Shown here in pieces: positions 52,903-61,070 of a stretch of DNA of 64,000 nt. A model generated the notes under the pieces. It was not told where the DNA came from. It saw only the letters and a list, made by a program, of their open reading frames with translations, and searched no databases. The stretch's first letter is position 1. Each line of letters begins with the position of its first letter. Where the stretch lies: positions 124,001 through 188,000 of the forward strand of contig NZ_FXTE01000005.1 of the NCBI RefSeq assembly GCF_900182615.1, given 5' to 3'. This stretch comes from Ruegeria faecimaris. Lineage in GTDB: Bacteria; Pseudomonadota; Alphaproteobacteria; Rhodobacterales; Rhodobacteraceae. The position numbers and the translations under genes are program-made.

Positions 52903-54498
52903 TCAGGCAACGTCGAACTCCAGCGGTTTGATTTGCGTGAACAGGCCGGTTTCGGCCAGCTTTGCCCGCGCTTCGGCTGGTACGGGTTCATCAACATAAA
53001 GCAAGGCAATCGCCTCCCCCCCTGCCTCGGTGCGTCCGAGGGTAAAGTTCGCGATATTGACGCTGTGCTCACCCATGGCCTGACCTAACGCACCGATGAT
53101 ACCCGGCACATCTTCGTTCGTGGTATAGAGCATGTGCGCGCCCACCTCGGCGTCGATATTGATGCCTTTGATCTGAATGAAGCGCGGCTTGCCATCGCTG
53201 AACACGGTTCCGCCGATCGAACGCTCGCGTTTCTCGGTCACGACGGTCACCTTGATATAGCCCTCGAAGGCGCCAGACTTGTCCTGATTGGTGGTCGAAA
53301 TCTGAATACCACGTTCCTTGGCCACAACCGGGGCCGAAACCATGTTCACCTCGGGATTGAACTTCTTCATGATCCCGGCAACAGCCGAGCAGTTCAAAGC
53401 GGCAAGGTTCATTTCCGACGCAACACCATCATAGAGGATGTTGATCGCCTTGATCGGCTCATCCGTCATCTGACCGATGAAACCGCCCAGATGCCCGGCC
53501 AGTTTGATCCAGGGCCCCATGACCTTGGCCTCTTCCGCCGTCACGCTGGGCATGTTCAGCGCGTTTTCCACCGCGCCGGTCAGCAGATAGTTCGAGATCT
53601 GCTCGGCCACCTGCAGCGCCACGTTTTCCTGCGCCTCGGTCGTGGCGGCACCCAGATGCGGGGTGCAGACGACATTGGGCAGGTTGAACAGCGCGTTGTC
53701 CTTGGCCGGTTCTTCGCTGAACACGTCAAAGGCGGCACCGGCAACGTGACCGGATTGCAGAGCCTCGGCCAGCGCCTCTTCATCGACCAGACCGCCGCGG
53801 GCACAGTTGACGATGCGCACGCCAGGCTTGGTCTTGGCCAGATTTTCGCGGCTGAGGATGTTGCGAGTCTGATCGGTCAGCGGCACATGCAAGGTGATGA
53901 AATCGGCACGCGACAGCAGCTCATCCAGTTCAACCTTTTCAACACCCATCTTGGCGGCTTTCTCTTCGCCCAGATAGGGATCATAGGCGACAACCTTCAT
54001 TTTCAGGCCCAGGGCGCGTTCGCAGACGATCCCGCCAATATTGCCCGCACCAATGACGCCCAAGGTTTTGTTGGTCAGCTCGATCCCCATGAACTTAGAC
54101 TTTTCCCATTTGCCCGCATGGGTCGAAGTGCTGGCCTCGGGGATCTGCCGCGCCACGGCGAACATCATCGCAATCGCGTGCTCGGCTGTGGTGATCATGT
54201 TGCCAAAGGGCGTGTTCATCACGATGACGCCCTTCTTGCTGGCGGCATCCTTGTCGACATTGTCGGTGCCGATGCCGGCGCGACCTATGACTTTCAGCTT
54301 GTCCGCATGTTCCAGCAAGGTCGGCGTGACCTTGGTGGCCGAGCGGATGGCAAGGCCGTCATATTGGCCAATCACTTCGGCCAGTTTATCTTTGTCCTTG
54401 CCCAGATCGGGCATGAAATCCACGTCGATGCCGCGGTCGCGGAAAATCTGAACAGCGGTTTCACTGAGTTTGTCAGAAACGAGTACTTTGGGAGCCAT
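52903..54498 (-). CDS. serA: D-3-phosphoglycerate dehydrogenase (long form, ACT domain)
   Basis: 531 residues. The catalytic residues are in NCARGGLVDEEAL (Arg), the Glu loop FSEEPAKDNALF and TPHLGAATTEAQ (His). The NAD fold is GVIGAGNIGGIVCERALGL. A long C-terminal extension includes the ASB domain and a terminal ACT domain (about 455-531, HMLYTTNEDVPGIIGALGQAMGEHSVNIANFTLGR), which is often the serine sensor. It is the second gene of the serC-serA operon, 65 bases downstream of serC. Confidence 0.97.
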   Translation of the reverse strand: MAPKVLVSDKLSETAVQIFRDRGIDVDFMPDLGKDKDKLAEVIGQYDGLAIRSATKVTPTLLEHADKLKVIGRAGIGTDNVDKDAASKKGVIVMNTPFGNMITTAEHAIAMMFAVARQIPEASTSTHAGKWEKSKFMGIELTNKTLGVIGAGNIGGIVCERALGLKMKVVAYDPYLGEEKAAKMGVEKVELDELLSRADFITLHVPLTDQTRNILSRENLAKTKPGVRIVNCARGGLVDEEALAEALQSGHVAGAAFDVFSEEPAKDNALFNLPNVVCTPHLGAATTEAQENVALQVAEQISNYLLTGAVENALNMPSVTAEEAKVMGPWIKLAGHLGGFIGQMTDEPIKAINILYDGVASEMNLAALNCSAVAGIMKKFNPEVNMVSAPVVAKERGIQISTTNQDKSGAFEGYIKVTVVTEKRERSIGGTVFSDGKPRFIQIKGINIDAEVGAHMLYTTNEDVPGIIGALGQAMGEHSVNIANFTLGRTEAGGEAIALLYVDEPVPAEARAKLAETGLFTQIKPLEFDVA

Positions 54499-54563
54499 GT
54501 CTGTGGTCCTTGAATGTAATGAGATGTCCGGGCCTGAGGCGGCCCGGTGAAGATTGGGAAAGA

Positions 54564-55745
54564 TCAGGCGGCTTCAGTTTGTGCTGCGAGCTCAGCCTCG
54601 AAGGCCCAGGCTAGCCAGGGCAACATCGCTTCGATATCCGAAGTTTCGACCGTGCCGCCGCACCAGATACGCAGACCCGCAGGTGCGTCGCGATAAGCCC
54701 CGATATCCAACGCGATATTCTCGGCCTCCAACCGCTTTGCAACGGCCTTGGCAAAGGCTGCGCCGTCCCGGATGCGCGCATCGGTGAATTTCAGACAGAC
54801 AGACGTATTCGACTGCGTCGCCGGGTCGTCAGCCAGGTTAGCGATCCAGCCATTCTGCTCGCAGAACGCATGCACCGCACCGGCATTCGCATCGGCCCGG
54901 CCAATCAATCCCTGCAGACCACCAACTGAGCGCGCCCAATCCAATGCGAACAGATAGTCCTCAACCGCCAGCATCGACGGGGTGTTGATCGTGGCGCCAG
55001 TAAAGATACCATCGATCAGCTTACCGCCCTTGGTCAGGCGGAAAATCTTGGGCAATGGCCATGCGGGGGTATAGCTTTCAAGCCGCTCCACAGCGCGCGG
55101 GGAAAGGATCAGCATCCCATGCGCCGCCTCTCCGCCCAGAACTTTCTGCCAGCTAAACGTGGTCACATCCAACTTGTCCCACGGCAGGTCCATCGCGAAG
55201 GCCGCTGAAGTCGCATCGCAGATCGTCAAACCCTGACGGTCATCCGCGATCCAGTCACCGTTTGGCACCCGCACGCCCGAAGTCGTGCCGTTCCATGTAA
55301 AGACCACGTCATGGAAGAAGTCGACCGAGGCCAGATCGATGATCTGCCCATAATCGGCTGTTTTCACTTCGGCGTCGATTTTTAGCTGCTTGACCACATC
55401 CGTGATCCATCCCGCGCCAAAACTTTCCCAGGCCAGCATCTCGACCTTGCGTTCACCCAACAGCGACCACAGCGCCATCTCAACCGCGCCGGTGTCAGAC
55501 GCGGGAACGATGCCGATCTTGTAATCTGCTGGAATGCCCAGCACTTCACGCGTACCTTCGATGGCCGCTTTCAGCTTGTCCTTGCCAACAGCAGCGCGAT
55601 GCGAACGGCCAAGCGCTGCGTCAGCCAGTTTGGTCAGGTCAAATGTGGGGGGTTTGGCGCAGGGGCCCGAGGAAAAGCGCGGATTTGCCGGCCGCATTTC
55701 AGGTTTGCGCACGGCGTCATGCGACGCCGGTTGTTCGATAGTCAT
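54564..55745 (-). CDS. serC: Phosphoserine aminotransferase
   Basis: 393 residues from the ATG at 55745; the open frame runs on to 55844 through the structured leader, which is not coding. PLP lysine lies in [19 protein letters not shown]. The SSGPCAKPP opening, [13 protein letters not shown] and [18 protein letters not shown] segments define the alphaproteobacterial SerC group. It transaminates 3-phosphohydroxypyruvate to phosphoserine. The ribosome site is held inside the serC leader hairpin (next entry). Confidence 0.95.
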   Translation of the reverse strand: MTIEQPASHDAVRKPEMRPANPRFSSGPCAKPPTFDLTKLADAALGRSHRAAVGKDKLKAAIEGTREVLGIPADYKIGIVPASDTGAVEMALWSLLGERKVEMLAWESFGAGWITDVVKQLKIDAEVKTADYGQIIDLASVDFFHDVVFTWNGTTSGVRVPNGDWIADDRQGLTICDATSAAFAMDLPWDKLDVTTFSWQKVLGGEAAHGMLILSPRAVERLESYTPAWPLPKIFRLTKGGKLIDGIFTGATINTPSMLAVEDYLFALDWARSVGGLQGLIGRADANAGAVHAFCEQNGWIANLADDPATQSNTSVCLKFTDARIRDGAAFAKAVAKRLEAENIALDIGAYRDAPAGLRIWCGGTVETSDIEAMLPWLAWAFEAELAAQTEAA

Positions 55746-55830
55746 GTGTATTACCCTTCCAGATACACGCCCCTCGTTGGGGAGGGGTGTCCCACGGACA
55801 GAGCTAGGGTGCAGACGCAGCATCAACAAG
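55746..55830 (-). ncRNA. serC leader RNA (alphaproteobacterial serC motif)
   Basis: The 5' untranslated region folds into successive hairpins: tgtcc-gtg-ggaca (55788-55800), cccct / agggg with an 8-base loop (55770-55787), and gtgtat / atacac (55746-55768). The loop of the last hairpin contains ggaaggg, the serC ribosome site. A conserved leader of this kind, with its last stem holding the ribosome site, is known upstream of serC-serA in alphaproteobacteria (the Rfam family named serC). The ligand or mechanism is unknown. The 199-base gap between serC and the Gfo/Idh/MocA gene holds this leader and nothing else I can identify. The 5' edge is an estimate. Confidence 0.8.
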
Positions 55831-55944
55831 CGAAAAAGACCCATCAGAAATCAAAAACGACAGGTTTTTATGCGCAAGTTGGGGGAGCGCGTTTCCGATA
55901 GGCGCAATTTCGTCACCGGCACAGCGCATCGTCCTTGTTGCCTA

Positions 55945-57039
55945 TCAGGTCAACCGAACGGCTTCACCCGTTGCCAGCGCCTGTTGTGCCGCCAACCCCA
56001 TACGAACGGACCACAGCCCATCCTGCAGCGTCACATCCGGCGCAGCCCGCTCGCCTCGAACAAGCGCCAGGAACCCCTGATGCTGGTAATAGGTCGATCC
56101 ATTGTGGTCCCCGGCGGCCAGCAGGCGCGGATCGACGGGGATGTCCTGTGACACCGGCCCCTTCGGATTACGCGGGCTGACAATCACCTGCGGCACCGGC
56201 GGCTCACCCAGATGATCGGGCCAAAAGCGCCCCGGCCCCGGCACCAGCGCCTCGATCTTGGCCAGTTGTCCTGTGGCCGAGATTTCCTCTTGGTACCGCG
56301 ATCCTTCGGCGAACATGCACAGTTCCAGCATCGCCCGCGTGCCGTTGGCGAAATCAACCAGAACATAACCGTGATCCAGAATATCCGGCGTTTCCCCATC
56401 ATAGCTTTCGTCCAGATGGTTTACCGCCTGCCCACCGCTGGCGGTGATCCGCACCGGATCGGACCCAAGGATCAGCCGCATCAGGTCGAAGAAATGGCAG
56501 CATTTCTCGACAAATGTGCCGCCGGTATTGCGGTTGAACCGGTTCCAGTTGCCGACCTTTTCCAGAAAGGGAAATCGATGTTCTCGGATCGTCAGCATCT
56601 GCACCCCGCCGGTGGATTGGAGCCCTTTGATCAAAGCGGCAATCGGAGGCATATAGCGATATTCCATCGCCACCCAGATTGGATGGGGATAGTCACGCTG
56701 CACCGTTTCCAGCCGCGCCGCATCCTGCGGATCGGTAAAAAGCGGCTTTTCCACCAACAGGGGCAGTGGGCGCATCGCCGCAATGTCGCAGATCTGATCC
56801 ACATGCAGGTGGTTCGGGCTGGCGATGACCAGGCAATCCAGATCCTCGACCGCCAGAAGATCAGCCACCGACCCCACCATCACAGCCTCGGGCGCGATCT
56901 CTTGCGCGGCGCGGGCCATCTGCGGGTCGGGCTCATAGATTGCCGCCACGCGCGTGCCATCCAGCAGAGCGATATTATGCAGGTGCTCCTGCCCCATCAT
57001 GCCGCATCCGATCAGCCCGTAATTGATGGTCCGGGTCAT
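55945..57039 (-). CDS. Gfo/Idh/MocA-family oxidoreductase, candidate NAD-dependent sulfoquinovosidase (GH188-like)
   Basis: 364 residues. The NAD(P) motif GLIGCGMMGQEHL is at the N-terminus, followed by the active-site LLVEKPLF. The middle FNRNTGGTFVEKCCHFFDLMRLI and the YGLIG/YRYMPP elements are typical of sugar-acting members. Family enzymes either oxidise a sugar hydroxyl or, as in GH109 and GH188, use NAD transiently to cleave a glycosidic bond. In this cluster, which has sulfo-SMO-like enzymes but no classical GH31 sulfoquinovosidase, a GH188-type role is attractive. That is inference from context. Twelve bases downstream of the GntR gene on the same strand. Confidence 0.75.
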   Translation of the reverse strand: MTRTINYGLIGCGMMGQEHLHNIALLDGTRVAAIYEPDPQMARAAQEIAPEAVMVGSVADLLAVEDLDCLVIASPNHLHVDQICDIAAMRPLPLLVEKPLFTDPQDAARLETVQRDYPHPIWVAMEYRYMPPIAALIKGLQSTGGVQMLTIREHRFPFLEKVGNWNRFNRNTGGTFVEKCCHFFDLMRLILGSDPVRITASGGQAVNHLDESYDGETPDILDHGYVLVDFANGTRAMLELCMFAEGSRYQEEISATGQLAKIEALVPGPGRFWPDHLGEPPVPQVIVSPRNPKGPVSQDIPVDPRLLAAGDHNGSTYYQHQGFLALVRGERAAPDVTLQDGLWSVRMGLAAQQALATGEAVRLT

Positions 57040-57051
57040 GCGCGTTTCCTT

Positions 57052-57762
57052 TTACTTCAAGCGTTGAACATAGGTGGCCCGATCCGGATCGAACCAAGTT
57101 TTAGAGAATTCGACGGGTTCGACCTGTTCTGACCAGCTGAACCGCTCGATATACCCGACCGTCTGCCCGAAGGGCTTGGTAAAGCCCGTCGGTGTCCAAT
57201 CGGGCAGCGCGGCGATTGAAACCCTGTCTACGGCCCGCGTGATCCAGAACCCCAACTGCTGCTGATAATAGCGATACAGCGAGTCAGACAGCAGGTTGCC
57301 GTCGATCAAACCCACTGATTCGTCGAGCCATATCTCTTCGACCGCGATGATTGTGTCATTCAAATAGCGCATCCGGCGCACGCGCGACCCCGTGGCCGCG
57401 GCTCCGAAACCGGGCAGATTGGCAGGCTTTTCCAGATGATCGACCGACAGGATATCCGCGCTTGGCAAACCGCCCCCTTCGGGCAGCTCAAGCCGGAACA
57501 TCGCATAGACGCTGTTCTGCGTTCCGGTCTCACGGATGTAATTGCCCGAGCCCTGAATGCGTTCCAACATCCCTTTTTTCTCAAGCTCAGACAGCGATTT
57601 TCGCAGGGTCCCGACCGAGACATTCAGGTCCGCCGCCATGTCCCGTTCCGGCGGCAGGCGCTCACCGTCAATCAGACGGCCGGCCGCAATATCGCGGATC
57701 AGCAGTTCTGCAATCTGAACATATATCGGAAGGGCATTGGGGTTTCGGCTTGTGGGGGGCAC
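57052..57762 (-). CDS. GntR-family regulator with UTRA domain (HutC type)
   Basis: 236 residues from a GTG at 57762 with no strong ribosome site; the helix-turn-helix begins close to it, so the start cannot be far off. The winged helix (about 8-75) includes PIYVQIAELLIRDIAAGRLIDGERLPPERDMAADLNVSVGTLRKSLSELEKKGML. The UTRA ligand domain (about 85-230) ends WSEQVEPVEFSKTWFDPDRATYV. It leads a leftward unit with the Gfo/Idh/MocA gene and diverges from the monooxygenase operon, so it probably controls both. An ATTGAT inverted repeat lies between. Confidence 0.85.
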   Translation of the reverse strand: MPPTSRNPNALPIYVQIAELLIRDIAAGRLIDGERLPPERDMAADLNVSVGTLRKSLSELEKKGMLERIQGSGNYIRETGTQNSVYAMFRLELPEGGGLPSADILSVDHLEKPANLPGFGAAATGSRVRRMRYLNDTIIAVEEIWLDESVGLIDGNLLSDSLYRYYQQQLGFWITRAVDRVSIAALPDWTPTGFTKPFGQTVGYIERFSWSEQVEPVEFSKTWFDPDRATYVQRLK

Positions 57763-57792
57763 GTCGGGGCGCTTCGATTGGTCACAGGAAAA

Positions 57793-57819
57793 ATTGATAC
57801 ACTATTGATCTACATCAAT
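57793..57819. promoter_or_regulatory. ATTGAT-ctac-ATCAAT operator candidate for the GntR regulator
   Basis: A 6-bp inverted repeat (57804-57809 / 57814-57819) with a 4-base spacer, plus an extra direct half-site at 57793-57798. It stands 31 bases upstream of the regulator start and 51 bases before the divergent monooxygenase ATG. Confidence 0.6.
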
Positions 57820-57869
57820 GTGATTGCTACGCAAGAGAAAAAGCAAATCCATTGCGGAGACCGACTCAG

Positions 57870-59024
57870 ATGACGATCGTCCCAATCACCTCCCCCGATC
57901 TGAATGCGGCCGAGGTCTCGTGGTTTTCGGCTCTGTGTTCGGATGACTATCAGTTTCTGGGGATGCCCGATGGCGATCTGCGGTCCAGCTGGGACCATTG
58001 TTCCGCCATCGTGAAAGAGGCCGAGGCACAGGGGTTTCGCAACATCCTGTGCCCGTCATCCTATCAGGTCGGTCAGGACACGCTCAGCTTTGTTGCTGGA
58101 TGCGCACCGATCACCGACAAGATCAACCTGCTGGCCGCGGTGCGTTGCGGTGAAATGCAGCCCATCATGCTGGCCCGCACCATCGCGACGCTGGATCACA
58201 TGTTGCAGGGGCGCTTGACGGTCAACATCATCTCGTCCGATTTTCCTGGTGAAAAGGCAGACAGCGCGTTCCGTTATCAACGCTCGCGCGAAGTCGTCGA
58301 AATCCTGAAACAGGCTTGGACGCGGGATGAGATCAACCATGCGGGCGAGGTCTATAATTTCTCGGGCCTGACCACCGATCCAGCCAAACCCTATCAGACC
58401 GGCGGACCACTGTTGTATTTCGGCGGCTATTCCCCATCTGCGCTCGAACTGTGCGGAGAGCATTGCGATGTCTACCTGATGTGGCCAGAAACCGAGGATC
58501 AACTGGCCGGGCGGATGCAGGCGGTTCATGCGGTAGCCGAGAATTACAACCGGACACTGGATTACGGCTTGCGCGTTCACATGATCGTTCGCGATACCGA
58601 GGCCGAAGCGCAAGAATACGCGGATTACATCGTATCCAAGCTGGACGACGAATACGGTCGCGCCATCCGCGAACGGGCGCTGGATTCCACTTCGCTGGGT
58701 GTGGCGCATCAGGCCAAAAACCGCGATCTGGCGGATGAATATGGCTATGTCGAGCCAGGTCTTTGGACCGGCGTGGGCCGGGCGCGGTCTGGCTGCGGCG
58801 CAGCGCTTGTGGGCTCCACCGATCAGGTCATGACCAAGATTGAAGACTATCAAAAGATGGGCATCCGCGCCTTCATCTTCTCGGGCTATCCACATCTGGA
58901 CGAGGCCCGCCATTTCGGTGCCCGCGTGATGCCCAACCTGAAAACCTGCTCGCTTCCCGAGGAATACGGACGCGTGCCCAAAACCATCCCAGCCACCCCG
59001 CTGGGCAACGGAGTTCGCCGCTAA
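57870..59024 (+). CDS. LLM-class flavin-dependent monooxygenase, SsuD-like (candidate SmoC)
   Basis: 384 residues from the ATG at 57870 (GCGGAGA 9 bases upstream). The bacterial-luciferase-like barrel shows INLLAAVRCGEMQPIMLARTIATLDHMLQGRLTVNIISSDFPGE and GGYSPSALELCGEHCDVYLMWPET. The C-terminal SGCGAALVGSTDQVMTKIEDYQKMGIRAFIFSGYPHLDEARHFG resembles the substrate and FMNH2 region of alkanesulfonate monooxygenases. These use FMNH2 and O2 to cleave C-S bonds. The aldo/keto reductase overlaps it by one base and a flavin reductase follows, the same trio as SmoC-SmoB-SmoA of sulfoquinovose catabolism. Confidence 0.82.
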   Translation: MTIVPITSPDLNAAEVSWFSALCSDDYQFLGMPDGDLRSSWDHCSAIVKEAEAQGFRNILCPSSYQVGQDTLSFVAGCAPITDKINLLAAVRCGEMQPIMLARTIATLDHMLQGRLTVNIISSDFPGEKADSAFRYQRSREVVEILKQAWTRDEINHAGEVYNFSGLTTDPAKPYQTGGPLLYFGGYSPSALELCGEHCDVYLMWPETEDQLAGRMQAVHAVAENYNRTLDYGLRVHMIVRDTEAEAQEYADYIVSKLDDEYGRAIRERALDSTSLGVAHQAKNRDLADEYGYVEPGLWTGVGRARSGCGAALVGSTDQVMTKIEDYQKMGIRAFIFSGYPHLDEARHFGARVMPNLKTCSLPEEYGRVPKTIPATPLGNGVRR

Positions 59025-59914
59025 TGCAACGTGTAAAGCTTTCAGACACGCTGGAAATGAGCCGCCTGGTATACGGCATGTGGCGCTTGGGTGATGACAG
59101 TGACACCTCGGCGGATCATGTCGAAGCCAAGATACAAGCCTGCCTGGATCAGGGCATCACCACATTCGATCAGGCCGACATCTATGGCGGTTACGCAGCC
59201 GAGGCGGTTTTGGGCAACGCCCTGCGCGCCAACCCGGCGCTGCGCGCGCGGATGGAGATCGTCACCAAATGCGACATCGTTGCGCCGATGGGCCGATACG
59301 CGGATGCGAAGGTAAAATATTATGACACGTCGCGTGCGCATATCCTGAAATCCGTCGACACCTCGCTGTCCGAAATGGCAATCGACCATTTCGACCTGCT
59401 CCTGATCCACCGCCCTGATCCCTTCATGGACCACCATGAGACCGGCGCAGCGCTGGACGAGGTCGTGGCCAGCGGCAAAGTGGGCGCGGTTGGCGTATCG
59501 AATTTCCGCCCGTGGGACTGGACGCTTCTGCAATCAGCGATGAAGACCCAACTGGTCACCAACCAGGTCGAGATCTCGCTGGGCGAAATCCGCCCCTTCA
59601 CCAATGGCGACCTAGCGTTTCATCAACAGCATGGGCAGCCGGTGATGGCGTGGTCGCCGCTGGGCGGCGGACTGCTGATGGCCGGGAACCCTCCGGTCGG
59701 CGTGGTCGCGGATGAGATCGCCGCCGAATTCGGAGTGGACCGGGCCGCAGTGGCCGTGGCCTTCCTTCTGGCACATCCTGCAGGCATCCTGCCGGTGCTA
59801 GGCACCAACAATCTGGGCCGGATCAAACAGATTTCGGACGCCTTGAAAGTCAATCTGGATCGCGAGAGTTGGTACCGCCTTTATGAGGCGGCACTGGGCC
59901 ATGAGGTACCATGA
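59024..59914 (+). CDS. Aldo/keto reductase (candidate SmoB, 6-dehydroglucose reductase)
   Basis: 296 residues. The AKR tetrad is visible: Asp in FDQADIYGGYAAEAVLG (with Tyr), Lys in MEIVTKCDI, and His in LLLIHRPDP. The N-terminal RLVYGMWRLGDD and SNFRPWDWTLLQSAM match YdhF/AKR11-type enzymes. TAATG junction with the monooxygenase and ATGA with the flavin reductase mean strict cotranslation. In sulfo-SMO, the AKR partner reduces 6-oxo-glucose to glucose after the C-S bond is broken. Here the role is inferred. Confidence 0.85.
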   Translation: MQRVKLSDTLEMSRLVYGMWRLGDDSDTSADHVEAKIQACLDQGITTFDQADIYGGYAAEAVLGNALRANPALRARMEIVTKCDIVAPMGRYADAKVKYYDTSRAHILKSVDTSLSEMAIDHFDLLLIHRPDPFMDHHETGAALDEVVASGKVGAVGVSNFRPWDWTLLQSAMKTQLVTNQVEISLGEIRPFTNGDLAFHQQHGQPVMAWSPLGGGLLMAGNPPVGVVADEIAAEFGVDRAAVAVAFLLAHPAGILPVLGTNNLGRIKQISDALKVNLDRESWYRLYEAALGHEVP

Positions 59915-60429
59915 TGAATGCAATGTCACAGGACATGAACCATACTTTCATCCCACACAAGGATGACACCCGAACCCTGCGCGATGCGTTTGGCCGCTTT
60001 GCCACCGGAGTTACCATCGTCACCTGCAACAGCACGGACGGCCCGGTCTGCATCACCGCCAACAGTTTTTCGTCCCTATCGCTGGACCCGCCCCTGATCA
60101 TGTGGGCCGGCGACCGCAACTCGCGCCGCTTCCCCTATTTCCACAAGGCGCGCCATTTCAGCGTTCATGTATTGTCCTCTGAACAGGCCGAGCTGTGTTT
60201 CGGCTGCTCGAAAAACGCCTTTGCGCTGCGAGACATCGCCCATGGGCATTGCTCGAATGGTACCCCTCTGCTGCCGGATTGTCTGGCACGGTTTGAATGT
60301 GAACAACACGCTTATCACGACGCAGGCGATCATGTGATCGTCGTGGGCAAAGTCCTGAAGGCCAGCATTAGCGATGGAGACGCGCTGACCTTTTATGCCG
60401 GAAAACTCGGCCAATTCGCGCAGTCCTAA
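59911..60429 (+). CDS. Flavin reductase (HpaC/SsuE-like; candidate SmoA)
   Basis: 172 residues. The FMN-binding split barrel shows RDAFGRFATGVTIVTCNSTDGPVCITANSFSSLSLDPPLIMWAGDRNSRRFPYF and the tail SISDGDALTFYAGKLGQF. It reduces FMN with NAD(P)H and passes FMNH2 to the monooxygenase two genes upstream. ATGA overlap with the AKR gene. Confidence 0.9.
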   Translation: MMNAMSQDMNHTFIPHKDDTRTLRDAFGRFATGVTIVTCNSTDGPVCITANSFSSLSLDPPLIMWAGDRNSRRFPYFHKARHFSVHVLSSEQAELCFGCSKNAFALRDIAHGHCSNGTPLLPDCLARFECEQHAYHDAGDHVIVVGKVLKASISDGDALTFYAGKLGQFAQS

Positions 60430-60482
60430 GCGCGCTCTGACGACTGCGGGACCAACCCGCGGCTGACATAGGGAGGAAACGC

Positions 60483-61070
60483 ATGGGCGGACTGGCAACG
60501 ATGCTGGCGCCGATTGCATTCGTGAACGAAACCGTGCTGCGATTGGGCCGCGCGGTTGGCGTCGTTGCGATTGCATTCATGGTGACCGCAATCCTGATTC
60601 AGGTATTCTTCCGATATGTGCTGGGCAACGCACTGCCCTGGCCGGATGAGGCCGCCCGGTTCTGCATGCTCTGGATGACGGGTCTGATGGCCCCGACCGC
60701 ATTTCGCCGCGGCGGGTTCGTGGCCATCGACATGGTGCCCCTGATGCTTCCGCGCGTATTGGGACAGGTACTGATGCTCGCGCTGCTGTTCGTGTCACTG
60801 GCGGTGCTGCTGGTGGCGGTAAAGATCGGCTGGTCCGAAGTGACCGGGTTCGGGGGCAAATTCGCAACCGCCGCTTTGTATATTCCCACCTCATTTGGCT
60901 TTGACGAATGGTACCGCGTCCCGCGCAGCTGGATGATGGCCTCGCTGCTGGTAGGGGTGGCCCTTCTGATCGTAGTAAATGTCGAGCTGATCCTGCGCGC
61001 GATTGTCTCGCTATTGGGGGGCGCAGACCTGCTGCCTGAAATTGCCGACGCACCGGTGGGGGCTGAATAG
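60483..61070 (+). CDS. TRAP transporter small permease (DctQ-like)
   Basis: 195 residues with four transmembrane helices. The segment AFMVTAILIQVFFRYVLGNALPWPDEAARFCMLWMTGLMAPTAFRRGGFVAIDM is the DctQ signature. It sits 53 bases after the flavin reductase with the ribosome site gggaggaaacgc, which is repeated exactly before dctP. It pairs with the large permease, whose ATG immediately follows. Confidence 0.92.
   Translation: MGGLATMLAPIAFVNETVLRLGRAVGVVAIAFMVTAILIQVFFRYVLGNALPWPDEAARFCMLWMTGLMAPTAFRRGGFVAIDMVPLMLPRVLGQVLMLALLFVSLAVLLVAVKIGWSEVTGFGGKFATAALYIPTSFGFDEWYRVPRSWMMASLLVGVALLIVVNVELILRAIVSLLGGADLLPEIADAPVGAE

Noticed and set aside
53134-54513. 459-codon plus-strand frame
   Set aside because: Antisense to serA; low-quality His/Arg/Gly-rich sequence typical of a shadow frame.
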